Part shown: positions 35,175-46,266 of the stretch, one piece after another
Numbering within the stretch: position 1 is the stretch's first letter
Layout: the number at the start of each line of letters is the position of its first letter
Source: Conus ventricosus
Taxonomy: Eukaryota; Mollusca; Gastropoda; Neogastropoda; Conidae
Direction of reading: 5' to 3'
DNA length: 64,000 nt
Assembly: GCA_018398815.1 (NCBI GenBank)
Contig: CM031616.1
Span: 74,640,783-74,704,782 of the forward strand
Position numbers and translations under genes: made by a program
The notes under the pieces: generated by a model
Databases searched by the model: none
Told to the model about the DNA's origin: nothing
Seen by the model: the letters and a program-made list of their open reading frames with translations, nothing else

Positions 35175-35567
35175 ATATTTATCATTTCCGATTTTGTTCA
35201 AGTAATGTATTCGTTACAGCTATTCTTTTTCATCTTGACCTGATGTTGGTAATGTTAAATCATCACAGCTGTGGTGGTGGTGTATGTGTGCAACTGAGAA
35301 CGTAAATATCGGTGTTGATGCTATCAGAACAAAAGGAGTTTATGTGGGTAATATTATTTGCTAGGAAGTTATCTGTAGTTTAACTAACTTCAGCTACAAA
35401 GTGCATTGATTAAAATATGATCAGTGAATTCAGATGTGATTAATGAAACACACACACATGCACGCACACACACACACACAGAACACTTGAAACATTTTTC
35501 TTTAATAAAGTGATTTCCTGTGTAATCCTTTAAGATGCCAAGGGCAGCCTGTTTGAAATAAACCAGT
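35175..35567. other. non-coding stretch with (CA)n
   Basis: A short (CA)n lies at about 35449-35480. No gene is seen. Confidence 0.5.
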
Positions 35568-35803
35568 TTTGACAGCAAGGACCATTGAATTGTTTGGAGT
35601 CTTTAAGTACCAATGTTGACAGCAAGGACCATTGAATTGTTTGGAGTCTTTAACCAATGTTGATAGCAAGGACCATTGAATTGTTTGGAGTCTTTAAGTA
35701 CCAATGTTGACAGCAAGGACCATTGAATTGTTTGGAGTCTTTAAGTACCAATGTTGACAGCAAGGACCATTGAATTGTTTGGAGTCTTTAACCAATGTTG
35801 ACA
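35568..35803. repeat. 47-bp (43-bp) minisatellite, 5 copies
   Basis: Unit GTTGACAGCAAGGACCATTG, then AATTGTTTGGAGTCTTTAAG, then TACCAAT. Shorter units lack AGTA. Copies are nearly identical. Confidence 0.95.
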
Positions 35804-36214
35804 GTGTGACATTCTTGCACTGAATAAGACGTACAACTCATGGTATGAAGTTCAGCCATTTAATGTGGTTCTTGCAGGACTCTCTTCCAAAGAGTATCAA
35901 GGGGAACAACCCTACACCCTCCGCTTTAAGTTTTTATGTAAAATAATTAAACAGCAAAAATACTGTCAGGAACTGGAGTAAGTAAATAAAAGAAATCAAC
36001 GATCACTCTCGCTCAAAGTGAGGCAGTTAACACTGAACACTGTCATAAAACACGTCCTAAGCAGAAGTTTGACCACTGTCATTTCAAAAGAAACTGTCTT
36101 GGGTTTTTTTTTTTTTTTTTGTAGTTCAACTTCAAATGAAACATTAAACACAACACTTATTAAATGGAAACGATTTGACAACCGGTCAAATTTGAACTAA
36201 AACAGAAAAAAAAA
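35804..36214. other. flank of the gypsy element; no LTR recognised
   Basis: I see no stretch here that recurs beyond 40290, so no LTR pair can be called. An ACTCTCTTCCAAAGAGT-type short palindrome lies at about 35879-35895. Confidence 0.45.
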
Positions 36215-39200
36215 TTTCAGTTAAGTAGTTCGATCACAGATCCAATGATCTGGAGCTTGCAGAATCTTCTGGGCCGATCAGCCAAGGCAGGAGTAGACCC
36301 CTGGAAATCCGAAGCAGTCCTGGAGGATAGGTTCCGGTTTGGAGACGCCGTGGCACAGTGTGGTGACCCCATGCCGGCATGCAGAGGTCTGGGGCAAACA
36401 GGCGTGGCTGGACAGGACCCAGGAGCAGTCACAGGGGAACTGGTTCCATGGAAGCGGACCCAGGAAATAGGTCCACAAGCGTAGGGGCAATGGAGGTTGT
36501 GGCTCCTCACTGGAAACAGTAGGATCCGCAACCATGGGAAGAGGTAGGCTCGTAGGTTCTTCGTCATCAGTCCAACGTTTGCGGATGTGATCAATGTGGC
36601 GCCTGATCACACGACCATCTCCTATCTCAACCTTGAAGGACAGAGGGCCGGTGACTTCAAGAACAGTTCCAAACAGCCAAGTCTTGCCAGGCCCAAAGTT
36701 TACGAACATACACTTTGTCACCGACTGTAATATTCTCTGTCTTTTGCACCGCAATCATGATGCATCTTCTGCTTGGACTGGATGTCTTCGACCTTGCGAG
36801 ACAGTGTTGGCTGTGTCAGATCAAGACGAGTCTTTAGTCTCCGTTTCACGAGAAGTTCTGCAGGGCGGCACACCAGTAGTAGAATGTGGTGTGATGTGCT
36901 GCTGAAGAAGGAAGGTGGCCAACTGTGTTGCACAGTGAGTTTGGGCGACATCTTCTTCATGGATTCTTTGAATGTCTGAACCGCTCTTTCTGCAAGGCCA
37001 TTGGAAGCTGGATGGTATGGTGAGACAAGAACATGGCGAACGCCCAGAAACTGAGTGAAGGTTTTGAACTCTGCGCTGGTGAACGTAGACCATTGTCAGA
37101 AACAATGGAATCTGGCAATCCGTGTGTAGCAAATAGTTCTCTCAAACAGCAAACTGTCTTTTCTGCCGTAATCTTAGTCATTAGCTTAATTTTCCATCCA
37201 TTTCGAATGAGAATCCCACCAGTACCAGAAACATATGTCCCATGAAAGGTCCGGCAAAGTCTACATGCAGTCTGGAACCACGGTTTTTCAGGCCACTCCC
37301 AAGGATGAAGTGGCGCTTTTTGAGGCATTGTGGCGAACTTGTTGGCATGCTTCACACTCTCTGACAGTAGCTTCTATGTCCCCATCAAGTCCTGGCCACC
37401 TAACATAAGAGCGGGCAAGGCTCTTCATCTTGCAGACACCTGGATGACAAGAATGAAGCTCTTCCAGCATGGCTTTCCTACAAGCCGGAGGTACGACAAC
37501 TCTGTTCCGTAAGAGTAAACAACCACTCTGAACACACAGTTCTGTTTCACGAGTCTTGTACAATTTCAGTTGTGATTGCCCACTTTCCGGGAAATTCTGA
37601 GGGCCATCCTGCCAAAGTGTATTTCTTGACATTGGACAATACAGGGTCACGATCAGTCTCTGCCTGAATGTCCGCTGAAGTAACTGGTGTCGTGGAAAGA
37701 TGGTCCATCAGGAAGATGAATTCTTCTGGAGTCTCGGGCTCAGCACTGGTGGTTGGCATGGGCAGCCTGCTTAGAGCGTCAGCATGTGTCATTGTGGCTC
37801 CTGACTTGTAGTGGATAGTGTATGTGTAACGGTAACAACAACATTGCCCATCTTTGAATCCTGGTAGAAACCTCTGTTGGAATGGTTTTTGTTCACCAAA
37901 CAATGTCATCAAGGGCTTGTGATCAGTGTACAAGTAAAAATGGCGGCCAAAAAGATAGTCACGAAATTTTTTCACTCCGAAGGTGATTGCAAGAGCTTTC
38001 CCTTTCAATGTTGGAGTAATTTCGTTCCGCTTTGTTCAGTGACCTTGAGACAAAATTAGCAATGGGGCGCTCTGACCATCAGCACACTGTGGGCAAGGAC
38101 TGCTCCTAAGCCCACCGCAGAAGCGTCGCAAGACAGTCACATCCAGGTTTGGATTGAAATGTACTAGGAGATTGGCTGACATAAGCATGTCCTTCACTTT
38201 CTTGAAAGCTTGATCCTGCTGTTCTCCCCATCTGAAAACAACACCTTTGCAAAGGAGTCTGTTAAGTGGAGAAAGTACAGTTGACAGCTGAGGCAAGAAT
38301 TTCCCATAGAAATTAATCAGGCCCAAAACGACTTTAGCTCAGTTGCGTTTTGGGGTGTCGGGGCATCCTGGACAGCCTTCACCTTTTCCGGTGTTGGCTG
38401 GACTCCTTCTGCGTTGACTCGGTGACCTAAGTATGTAACCTCAGGTAGCATGAACTGGCATTTCTCTTTCTTCAATCGAAAACCTTCTGCTTCAAGTCTG
38501 CGAAATACTTCCCGAGGTGAAGTATGTGGTCTTCATCTGTGCTGCCAGTGACCAAGATATCATCCTGAAACACCGCAACTTGCGGAATGTCCTGTAGCAA
38601 GCAGTCCATTGTTCGCTGGAAAATGGCTGGTGCAGCTGAGACTCCAAAGGGCAATCGATTGAATCTAAACAGGCCCTTCTGTGTGTTGATGGTAGTCAGG
38701 TCCTTGGATTCTTCAGCAAGGGGTAGCTGCTGGTATGCATGCTTCAAATCAAGTTTGGTAAAAGATTGTCCTCCAGCAACTTTATTGAACAGATCTTCAA
38801 CTCGAGGCAATGGGTACACATCTGCTTTCGCTACTGTGTTTACCGTCACTTTGTAGTCACCACACAAGCGTACAGTTCCATCTGGCTTTAGAACTGGCAC
38901 GACCGGCGCTGCCCAAGCTGAGTGCTTAACTGGTTCAATGATTCCTTCATCTTCCAGTCTCTGGATTTCAGCTTCAACTTTGTCCCTTAGTGCGTATGGT
39001 ACAGGTCTAGCTTTGTAGAACTTGGTTTGCAGCCATCTTCAACGTAAAGTGAAACTGGACATGACTTTACATGTCCAAGTTCATCTTTGAAGAGATTAGG
39101 AAACTGGTCACATTCTGCTGAGGCTGAGGGTGGTTTCATTGTTATTTGATTTACCAGAATGTCTGTTTCCATGTCCAAACCTTGAATCCAGTTCCTACCG

Positions 39201-40290
39201 AGTAACTGGGTCCACTTCCACTGACCACAATAAGAGGTAACATGGCAGACTTGTCTTGATGGCAGACTTGGACTACAGCTTTTCCTCGCACTGGGATTGA
39301 CTGGCCGGTGTATGTTTTTAACTTTGTTTCACAGTTGGTCAATGAAAATGCTCTTGTCCAACGTGTCATCAAACACTCTAGCATTGATCAGAGTGACAGA
39401 AGCTCCGGTATCAACTTCAAAGAGCATCGGTTTGCCTTCAACCTGAAGTGTGACAGTATATGGTTTGTTATCTCTCTTTTCAATGTGCATCACCATTTCT
39501 ATGTCCTCATGGTATTCAGAGACAAACTTCTGTGAAGAGGAAGAAGTTCCAGTTTTGTTCTTTGAACGACAGACAGCTGCCAAATGTCCAATTTTCTTGC
39601 AATGATTACAGGTGTAGTTCCTGAAAGGGCAACTGGCAGCAGAATGCATTTTACCACATCGGTAACATTTGTTGCTCTGGTTTTGTACATTGCCAGTTTT
39701 GTCAGGGCTTTTGAAACTGGGGCCCTTCTCTGGATCATGTGCACATCAGGTGTAGATGGTGGCTCATCAGAGAACTTTGGATGAAGAGCTGCAGAGTGAC
39801 ATGTAGCTGTTTCCATGGCATGGGCAATTTCCACGGCCTTCGCAAAGGTCAGATTTTTCTCTGACAGCAGCTTCTTCCGAGTTGTGGCATCAGAAAGGCC
39901 ACACACAAATCTATCCCTAAGGGCCTCCTGCAAAAACTGTCCAAATTCACATGTGGATGCTAAACGTCTAAGTTCCGCTGCAAAGTCATTCAGTTTCCAA
40001 GTCATTCCGTTTTCTGTTGTGAAATTTGAACCTTTCGCCTATGACCAGTGGCTTGGGTGATACATGTGCCTTAAGAATGTCAACAAGCTGAACAAATGTT
40101 TTGGTGGCTGGTGTGTCAGGTGAGCACAGCGAACGAAGCAGTGAATAGTATTTTGCACCAATAACTGACAGGAAAACACTTTTCTTCTTACCATCAGCTA
40201 TATCATTCGCTTCAAAGTACATGGTAAGACGTTCAACGTAACAGTCAAAATTTTCCACATGTTTTAGTTGGAAAATACATCTAAAAACTT
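36215..40290 (-). pseudogene. Ty3/gypsy retrotransposon internal region (gag-pol), heavily frameshifted
   Basis: The minus strand holds, in order: gag with RFKFHNRK and CEFGQFLQEALRDRFVCGLS (40260-39830), zinc knuckle CNHCKKIGHLAAVC (about 39600), protease FEVDTGASVTLI (about 39395), RT with KLDLKHAYQQLPLAEES and the catalytic VAVFQDDILVTG (about 38560). It continues with the tether INFYGKFLPQLS (38310), RNase H with KFRDYLFGRHFYLYTDHKPL and HADALSRLP (37970-37760), integrase zinc finger HSCHPG...CEACQQ (37450-37360), integrase core GLPDSIVSDNG (about 37110), and a C-terminal GPY/F-like module with GPLSFKVEIGDGRVIRRHID (36640). At least eight frame changes separate these blocks. The RT motif has F for the usual Y of YxDD. 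No flanking LTRs are visible. It lies in the putative intron before the exon at 40413. Confidence 0.93.
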
Positions 40291-40412
40291 TCAGTAGGAA
40301 CGTCTTTTTCTTTTTATTTGTTTTTTTTTTCTTTTAAGTTCTTTTCTTGCACATTTCAGTAAAAATGTGTGGGCATACATGTGTATAATCTTTTGATTTA
40401 TTGTGTTTTTAG

Positions 40413-40473
40413 ATGCCCAATGCTGTATGGACAGCATGGCTGAGATAGCTACACAAGATATGAAGCAACCAAT
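40413..40473 (+). CDS. 61-nt coding exon of an unrecognised gene
   Basis: Acceptor TTGTGTTTTTAG ends at 40412 and donor AAT|GTGAGT (near-consensus) starts at 40474. Only one frame is open: two bases, then AQCCMDSMAEIATQDMKQP, then two bases. It therefore needs an upstream exon that ends one base into a codon, which both candidate first exons (28377, 29486) do. Its own end leaves two bases. The exon at 42110 cannot follow directly in frame, so a missing exon or a separate transcript is implied. No family is recognised. Confidence 0.55.
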
Positions 40474-40576
40474 GTGAGTATTTCTTTGTGTGGGATACAT
40501 AAACTTTTTTCCTTAGGTGCACAAATTCATGCATACTCTTGCATAAACAAGGTACACACACGCACGCACGCATGCA

Positions 40577-41044
40577 TCAATGTCCTGTGTGAATGTATAC
40601 AGAACAATGACAAGAACCTGCAACAGCACCAATGTCCTGTGTGAATGTATACAGAACAATGACAAGAACCTGCAACAGCACCAATGTCCTGTGTGAATGT
40701 ATACAGCACTATGACAAGAACCTGCAACAGCACCAATGTCCTGTGTGAATGTATACAGAACAATGACAAGAACCTGCAACAGCACCAATGTCCTGTGTGA
40801 ATGTATACAGCACTATGACAAGAACCTGCAACAGCACCAATGTCCTGTGTGAATGTATACAGCACTATGACAAGAACCTGCAACAGCACCAATGTCCTGT
40901 GTGAATGTATACAGCACTATGACAAGAACCTGCAACAGCACCAATGTCCTGTGTGAATGTATACAGCACTATGACAAGAACCTGCAACAGCACCAATGTC
41001 CTGTGTGAATGTATACAGAACTATGACAAGAACCTGCAACAGCA
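40577..41044. repeat. 52-bp minisatellite, 9 copies, highly homogeneous
   Basis: Unit CCAATGTCCTGTGTGAATGT, then ATACAGAACAATGACAAGAA, then CCTGCAACAGCA. Two variants alternate (AGAACAATG and AGCACTATG). Since 52 is not a multiple of three, each frame cycles. Confidence 0.97.
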
Positions 41045-41285
41045 AAGTGTCCATGGCAACATGCTGTAGGAAAAGTTCAGTTGGCTAGGTAAACAAAACC
41101 ATTTGTGAACAGGAAAAAAGGAAGTGGCACTGTACTATGGCAACATGCTCTCATCATCAGCAGCCCTCATTTCATAGATCTGTTGTGCAATACTGCATAA
41201 TACAACACAAAATGGAATAATATATATACAGGTTATTAGCTTTTCATCAGACTTTTAAAAAGACGAGCTACAAGGTATTGTATAA
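41045..41285. other. non-coding DNA between arrays
   Basis: No gene is seen. Confidence 0.5.
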
Positions 41286-41486
41286 TCTGATTTAAGATTT
41301 TACGGAAGAAAGATTTTTAACAAAGTTTCTGGTGCGTTTGTAGACGATGTCATTTAACGAGATGTGTGAAAGTTTTTTTTTTTGTTTTTTTTTAAATGAC
41401 TGGTGAGTTGATTTTAACGTGGTGACAGCCCTGATGTGGCCCTTTGCGGTCGGCTGGGCTATAAGCAACATTATCTTATCTTATCT
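41286..41486 (+). mobile_element. 5'-truncated copy of the I-type LINE 3' end
   Basis: Shares 200 bp of 3'UTR with 26.2-26.4 and 32.4-32.6 kb. It has the cleanest version of the terminal module: CAGCC (41426-41430), a 21-base loop, GGCTG (41452-41456), then GGGCTATAAGCAACATTATC and ATCTTATCTTATCT. No clear TSD. Confidence 0.88.
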
Positions 41487-41619
41487 CGTGTACATCACTC
41501 AGTGAGTTAGGCTTGTTTGTAGACTTGGCCTAAATGTTCACATACAGGTTGACCCATAGTCACAATTCAAATGGGTCAAAGTAAGTAGTGCAATATCTAT
41601 AAAATGCATAGTGTTTTCT

Positions 41620-42045
41620 CACATCCACACAACACACTCTGACAAGGAAAGACCACATAACCACAAAGACCACATGATGATCTGTTATCTGGTTTGGAAA
41701 GTTTTATGCATACACAATGCACTCTGACAAGGAAAGACCACATAACCACAAAGACCTCATGATGATCTGTTATCTGGTTTGGAAACAGTTTTATGCATAC
41801 ACAATGCACTCTGACAAGGAAAGACCACATAACCACAAAGACCACATGATGATCTGTTATCTGGTTTGGAAACAGTTTTATGCATACACAATGCACTCTG
41901 ACAAGGAAAGACCACATAACCACAAAGACCACATGATGATCTGTTATCTGGTTTGGAAACGGTTTTATGCATACACAATGCACTGACAAGGAAAGACCAC
42001 ATGATAATCTGTTATCTGGTTTGGAAACAGTTTTATGCATAGGAC
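41620..42045. repeat. 87-bp minisatellite, about 4.9 copies
   Basis: Unit ATGCATACACAATGCACTCT, GACAAGGAAAGACCACATAA, CCACAAAGACCACATGATGA, TCTGTTATCTGGTTTGGAAA, CAGTTTT. At 29 codons it yields open frames on both strands by chance. Confidence 0.96.
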
Positions 42046-42109
42046 AGCTGAAAGAAAGCAAACCAAGGTGATTGGTTTTGTTAGAAAATGAATAATTTTT
42101 TTTTTTCAG

Positions 42110-42226
42110 AGTTATTCATCAATGACATGACAACCACAGACTATCAGATGGCAGTGGCTAATCTGTTCATCAATGATGACATGGACAACCACAGACTGTC
42201 AGATGGCAGTGGCAAATCTTCAGATG
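42110..42226 (+). CDS. 117-nt exon with an internal duplication
   Basis: A 12-T tract and CAG precede it, and the donor ATG|GTAAGG is near-consensus. Only one frame is open: two bases, then ...LFINDMTTTDYQMAVANLFI..., and one base at the end. The exon is built of two diverged copies of about 52 bases (42110-42160 and 42161-42212: TTCATCAATGA...CCACAGACT...CAGATGGCAGTGGC), encoding LFINDMTTTDYQMAVAN and LFINDDMDNHRLSDGSG. It is acidic and polar, and the family is unknown. Phase does not allow direct splicing from 40473. Confidence 0.55.
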
Positions 42227-42301
42227 GTAAGGACCATGCTAGAGAGCTGTTGGTCGTTAAGACCAGCCAGGTAGACCGACACTAAACTTAACGGGCAATT
42301 C

Positions 42302-42588
42302 CTATTTCATTATCTAAAATGTTCGTTTTTATCATCTACTGCTGCACTGTAGTTACATAGTTTAAATTTCATGGAACTCCTAAACTTGTGCGTGGGCTGA
42401 GTAACAGACCTTGTTGTATGCAGGCCCCGAACAGGTCAGATTCTATTTCATTATCTGAAATGTTCATTTTAATCATCTGCTACAGTACGTTTTACGTGTA
42501 GTTACATAGTTTGAAATTCATGTGAACTCCTAAAATTGTTTGTGGGCTGAGTAACAGACCTTGTTGTATGCAGGCCCCAAACAGGTCA
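42302..42588. repeat. about 143-bp tandem duplication
   Basis: TATTTCATTATCT...GCAGGCCCCGAACAGGTCAG occurs twice (42302-42443, 42444-42588) with moderate divergence. Confidence 0.9.
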
Positions 42589-44883
42589 GAACATGCTGGA
42601 AAAGACAGGAGCTGTTTCTCCTTCACAGGAAAGTAGGGGAAAAGGCAGGAGCTGTTTCTCCTTCACAGGAAAGTAGGGGGAAAAGGCAGGAGCTGTTTCC
42701 CCTTCACAGGAAAGTAGGGGGAAAAGACAGGAGCTGTTTCTCCTTCACAGGAAAGTAGGGGGAAAAGGCAGGAGCTGTTTCTCCTTCACATGAAAGTAGG
42801 GGGAAAAGGCAGGAGCTGTTTCCCCTTCACAGGAAAGTAGGGGGAAAAGGCAGGAGCTGTTTCCCCTTCACAGGAAAGTAGGGAAAAGGCAGGAGCTGTT
42901 TCCCCGTCACGGGAAAGTAGGGGAAAAGGCAGGAGCTGTTTCCCCTTCACAGGAAAGTAGGGGAAAAGGCAGGAGCTGTTTCCCCTTCACAGGAAAGTAG
43001 GGGGAAAAGGCAGGAGCTGTTTCCCCTTCACAGGAAAGTAGGGGAAAAGACAGGGGCTGTTTCCCCTTCACAGGAAAGTAGGGGAAAAGGCAGGAGCTGT
43101 TTACCCTTCACAGGAAAGTAGGGGGAAAAGGCAGGAGCTGTTTCCCCTTCACAGGAAAGTAGGGGAAAAGGCAGGAGCTGTTTCCCCTTCACAGGAAAGT
43201 AGGGGAAAAGGCAGGAGCTGTTTCTCCTTCACAGGAAAGTAGGGGGAAAAGGCAGGAGCTGTTTCCCCTTCACAGGAAAGTAGGGGGAAAGGCAGGAGCT
43301 GTTTCCCCTTCACAGGAAAGTAGGGGAAATGACAGGAGCTGGAGCTGTTTCCCCTTCACAGGAAAGTAGGGGGAAAAGGCAGGAGCTGTTTCCCCTTCAC
43401 AGGAAAGTAGGGGGAAAAGGCAGGAGCTGTTTCCCCTTCACAGGAAAGTAGGGGGAAAAGGCAGGAGCTGTTTCCCCTTCACAGGAAAGTAGGGGAAAAG
43501 GCAGGAGCTGTTTCCCCTTCACAGGAAATTAGGGGAAAAGGCAGGAGCTGTTTCCCCTTCACAGGAAAGTAGGGGGAAAAGGCAGGAGCTGTTTCCCCTT
43601 CACAGGAAAGTAGGGGAAAAGGCAGGAGCTGTTTCCCCTTCACAGTAAAGTAGGGGGAAAAGGCAGGAGCTGTTTCCCCTTCACAGGAAAGTAGGGGAAA
43701 TGACAGGAGCTGTTTCCCCTTCACAGGAAAGTAGGGGGAAAAGGCAGGAGCTGTTTCCCCTTCACAGGAAAGTAGGGGGAAAAGACGGGGGCTGTTTCCC
43801 CTTCACAGGAAAGTAGGGGAAATGACAGGAGCTGGAGCTGTTTCCCCTTCACAGGAAAGTAGGGGGAAAAGGCAGGAGCTGTTTCCCCTTCACAGGAAAG
43901 TAGGGGAAAAGGCAGGAGCTGTTTCCCCTTCACAGGAAAGTAGGGGGAGAAGGCAGGAGCTGTTTCCCCTTCACAGGAAAGTAGGGGGAAAAGGCAGGAG
44001 CTGTTTACCCTTCACAGGAAGTAGGGGAAAAGGCAGGAGCTGTTTCTCCTTCACAGGAAAGTAGGGGGAAAAGGCAGGAGCTGTTTCCCCTTCACAGGAA
44101 AGTAGGGGGAAAAGGCAGGAGCTGTTTCCCCTTCACAGGAAAGTAGGGGGAAAAGGCAGGAGCTGTTTCCCCTTCACAGGAAAGTAGGGGGAAAAGGCAG
44201 GAGCTGTTTCCCCTTCACAGGAAAGTAGGGGGAAAAGGCAGGAGCTGTTTTTCCTTCACGGGAAAGTAGGGGGAAAAGACGGGAGCTGTTTCCCCTTCAC
44301 AGGAAAGTAGGGGGAAAAGGCAGGAGCTGTTTCTCCTTCACAGGAAAGTAGGGGGAAAAGGCAGGAGCTGTTTCCCCTTCACAGGAAAGTAGGGGGAAAA
44401 GACAGGGGCTGTTTCCCCTTCACAGGAAAGTAGGGGGAAATGACAGGAGCTGTTTCCCCTCCACAGGAAAGTAGGGGAAAAGGCAGGAGCTGTTTCTCCT
44501 TCACAGGAAAGTAGGGGGAAAAGGCAGGAGCTGTTTCCCATTCACAGGAAAGTAGGGGAAAAGGCAGGAGCTGTTTCCCCTTCACAGGAAAGTAGGGGGA
44601 AATGACAGGAGCTGTTTCCCCTTCACAGGAAAGTAGGGGAAAAGGCATGAGCTGTTTCCCCTTCACAGGAAAGTAGGGGAAAAGGCAGGAGCTGTTTCCC
44701 CTTCACAGGAAAGTAGGGGAAAAGACAGGGGCTGTTTCCCCTTCACAGGAAAGTAGGGGAAAAGGCAGGAGCTGTTTCCCCTTCACAGGAAAGTAGGGGA
44801 AAGGCAGGAGCTGTTTCCCCTTCACAGGAAAGTAGGGAGGAAAGGCAGGAGCTGTTTCCCCTTCACAGGAAAGTAGGGGAAAT
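42589..44883. repeat. 41-bp minisatellite, about 56 copies, 2.3 kb
   Basis: Unit GGAGCTGTTTCCCCTTCACA, then GGAAAGTAGGGGGAAAAGGC, then A. Units are 40 or 41 bp depending on the G-run. Variants (TCTCC, GACAGGG, AATGACA) are shared by groups of units, indicating block duplication. Each unit contains the inverted pair TTTCCCC/GGGGAAA, and an acceptor-like TTTCCCCTTCACAG on the + strand. Confidence 0.98.
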
Positions 44884-45222
44884 GAAACCTTAACTGGTAG
44901 TCAGGGAATCGTTCTGCTGGTATGTAGAACAACAGCAACCAGATGCTGAAAATAGCATGCAGAAATCTGCAAGATTTTATTTTTCTTTCATTTGACGACT
45001 AAGACTGTAAAAAAAAAAAAAAAAAAAAAAGACCCAGAAATGAGGTGTGGAACACATTTGTTTTGGAGCTTACGTTTTGGAAATGCATCGGCAGAAAAGA
45101 TTTGTGGTTTCAGTTGCCTGTGCCATTTTCAATGATGAAATGTATTGGTCAGGGAAAGTCAGCAAATTTCCATAGATAATGCTGTATGAATTGTGCATAC
45201 TGAAAGGAACATGTGCACACTG
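44884..45222. other. unique DNA with poly-A
   Basis: A poly-A run lies at about 45010-45030. No gene is seen. Confidence 0.5.
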
Positions 45223-45234
45223 TTTTCTGTCTTT

Positions 45235-46097
45235 TTTTTTTTTTTTTTGCTGTCCCAACCTCTGCGCCACCTCAGAGGCAGTGCACCCACGTCGCTCATT
45301 CCAACATCCTGTCCACAGCTACAGCCCGGTCGGCCCCGCCGCAGCCCCAGCACTGGCAACCCATAGGGAGCAGTCAATGTTGAGTCAAGAAGCAACTCAC
45401 CGGAGGAGACACTGCACTGCTGCCGAGTCACTTCGGTGGTTTTCAGTGGCGCCTGTTTTGATCCAACATACGCAGGACACCACCTACTAAGCCCCCTACT
45501 GACGACCATAATTGCTTAGTCGCGGAGCCGGCGTGAGTGAGCTCTCCCGGAGGGCGCCACCATGTCCGTCCAACGACAGCCCCCCCCCCCCCCCCCCCCC
45601 CCTCCCGTGGACTTGCTGATACTGGTGACCCCGACGGAGCCAAACAAAGGCCACAGATGTGGAGAGGACATCGAAACTGAGGTCACTATAAGAGCAGGGC
45701 ATGAAGGGCCACAGAATGAGACATTTTTTTCAATGCTGATCGATGAGAATGAGGATGATTAAGATGATGCTACGGATTTCCATTTCTGTCTGAGACTACA
45801 TGACAGGGCTGTACTCTACGCTTCCTTTCATAATATATCCTGGCGTCAACCAGGCCCGAGAGATACAGGCACCTGCAGTGTTGGTCATAAAATTTGAGCA
45901 ACTCTCATAAACGCATCCATTAAGTGGATGAAACTACTGTGTGGTCCCAGTCTTCCCAACTGAGTCTGCAGCAAACTCAACTCTGGGTAGGAGCCGGTCG
46001 GGGCAGAAAAACCCACATGACTCTGATGGGATTCGAACCCACGACCTCCCAGCCGGGAGTCCGCGACACTAACCACTTCGCCACGGCGGCTGGTCTT
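45235..46097 (-). mobile_element. 863-bp retroposon with tRNA-type Pol III promoter, poly(A) and 12-bp TSD
   Basis: On the minus strand the element begins with a tRNA-like head. A box TGGCGAAGTGG (46073-46083) and B box GGTTCGAATCC (46029-46039) both match the consensus and are 33 bases apart. It ends in a poly(A) stretch (T-run 45232-45248 on +). The direct repeat TTTTCTGTCTTT at 45223-45234 and 46098-46109 brackets the whole unit, so head, body and tail moved together. The body includes a CG-rich middle and a 23-base poly-C (45580-45602). No long conserved ORF is apparent. At 863 bp it is much longer than most SINEs. Confidence 0.85.
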
Positions 46098-46146
46098 TTT
46101 TCTGTCTTTATAAAATGACAGATTTATCAGTGGTTCTAACCATCTA

Positions 46147-46266
46147 ATCATGCATAGACAGGTATACATTGAGAAGTAAAATAGAAAGGTTAACTTGAAA
46201 AAAGTCTAATTACTTTATCATGCATAGACAGGTATACATTGAGAAGTAAAATAGAAAGGTTAACTT
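46147..46266. repeat. 71-bp direct duplication
   Basis: TCATGCATAGACAGGTATAC... is repeated at about 46147 and 46218. Confidence 0.9.

Noticed and set aside
41597..42061. Repeat protein-like frames on both strands (29-residue units)
   Set aside because: The 87-bp unit equals 29 codons; both strands are open, a sign of a chance frame in a tandem repeat.
42561..44666. Possible CRISPR-like or coding array
   Set aside because: Units are contiguous tandem copies without unique spacers, in an animal-type genome; this is a minisatellite.
45562..45762. 66-codon frame with a poly-Pro stretch
   Set aside because: It runs antisense through the body of the 863-bp retroposon and through the poly-C run; no coding support.
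45985..46100. Genuine tRNA gene on the minus strand
   Set aside because: A and B boxes are perfect, but the segment is the head of a retroposon with TSD and poly(A), so it is tRNA-derived rather than a tRNA gene.
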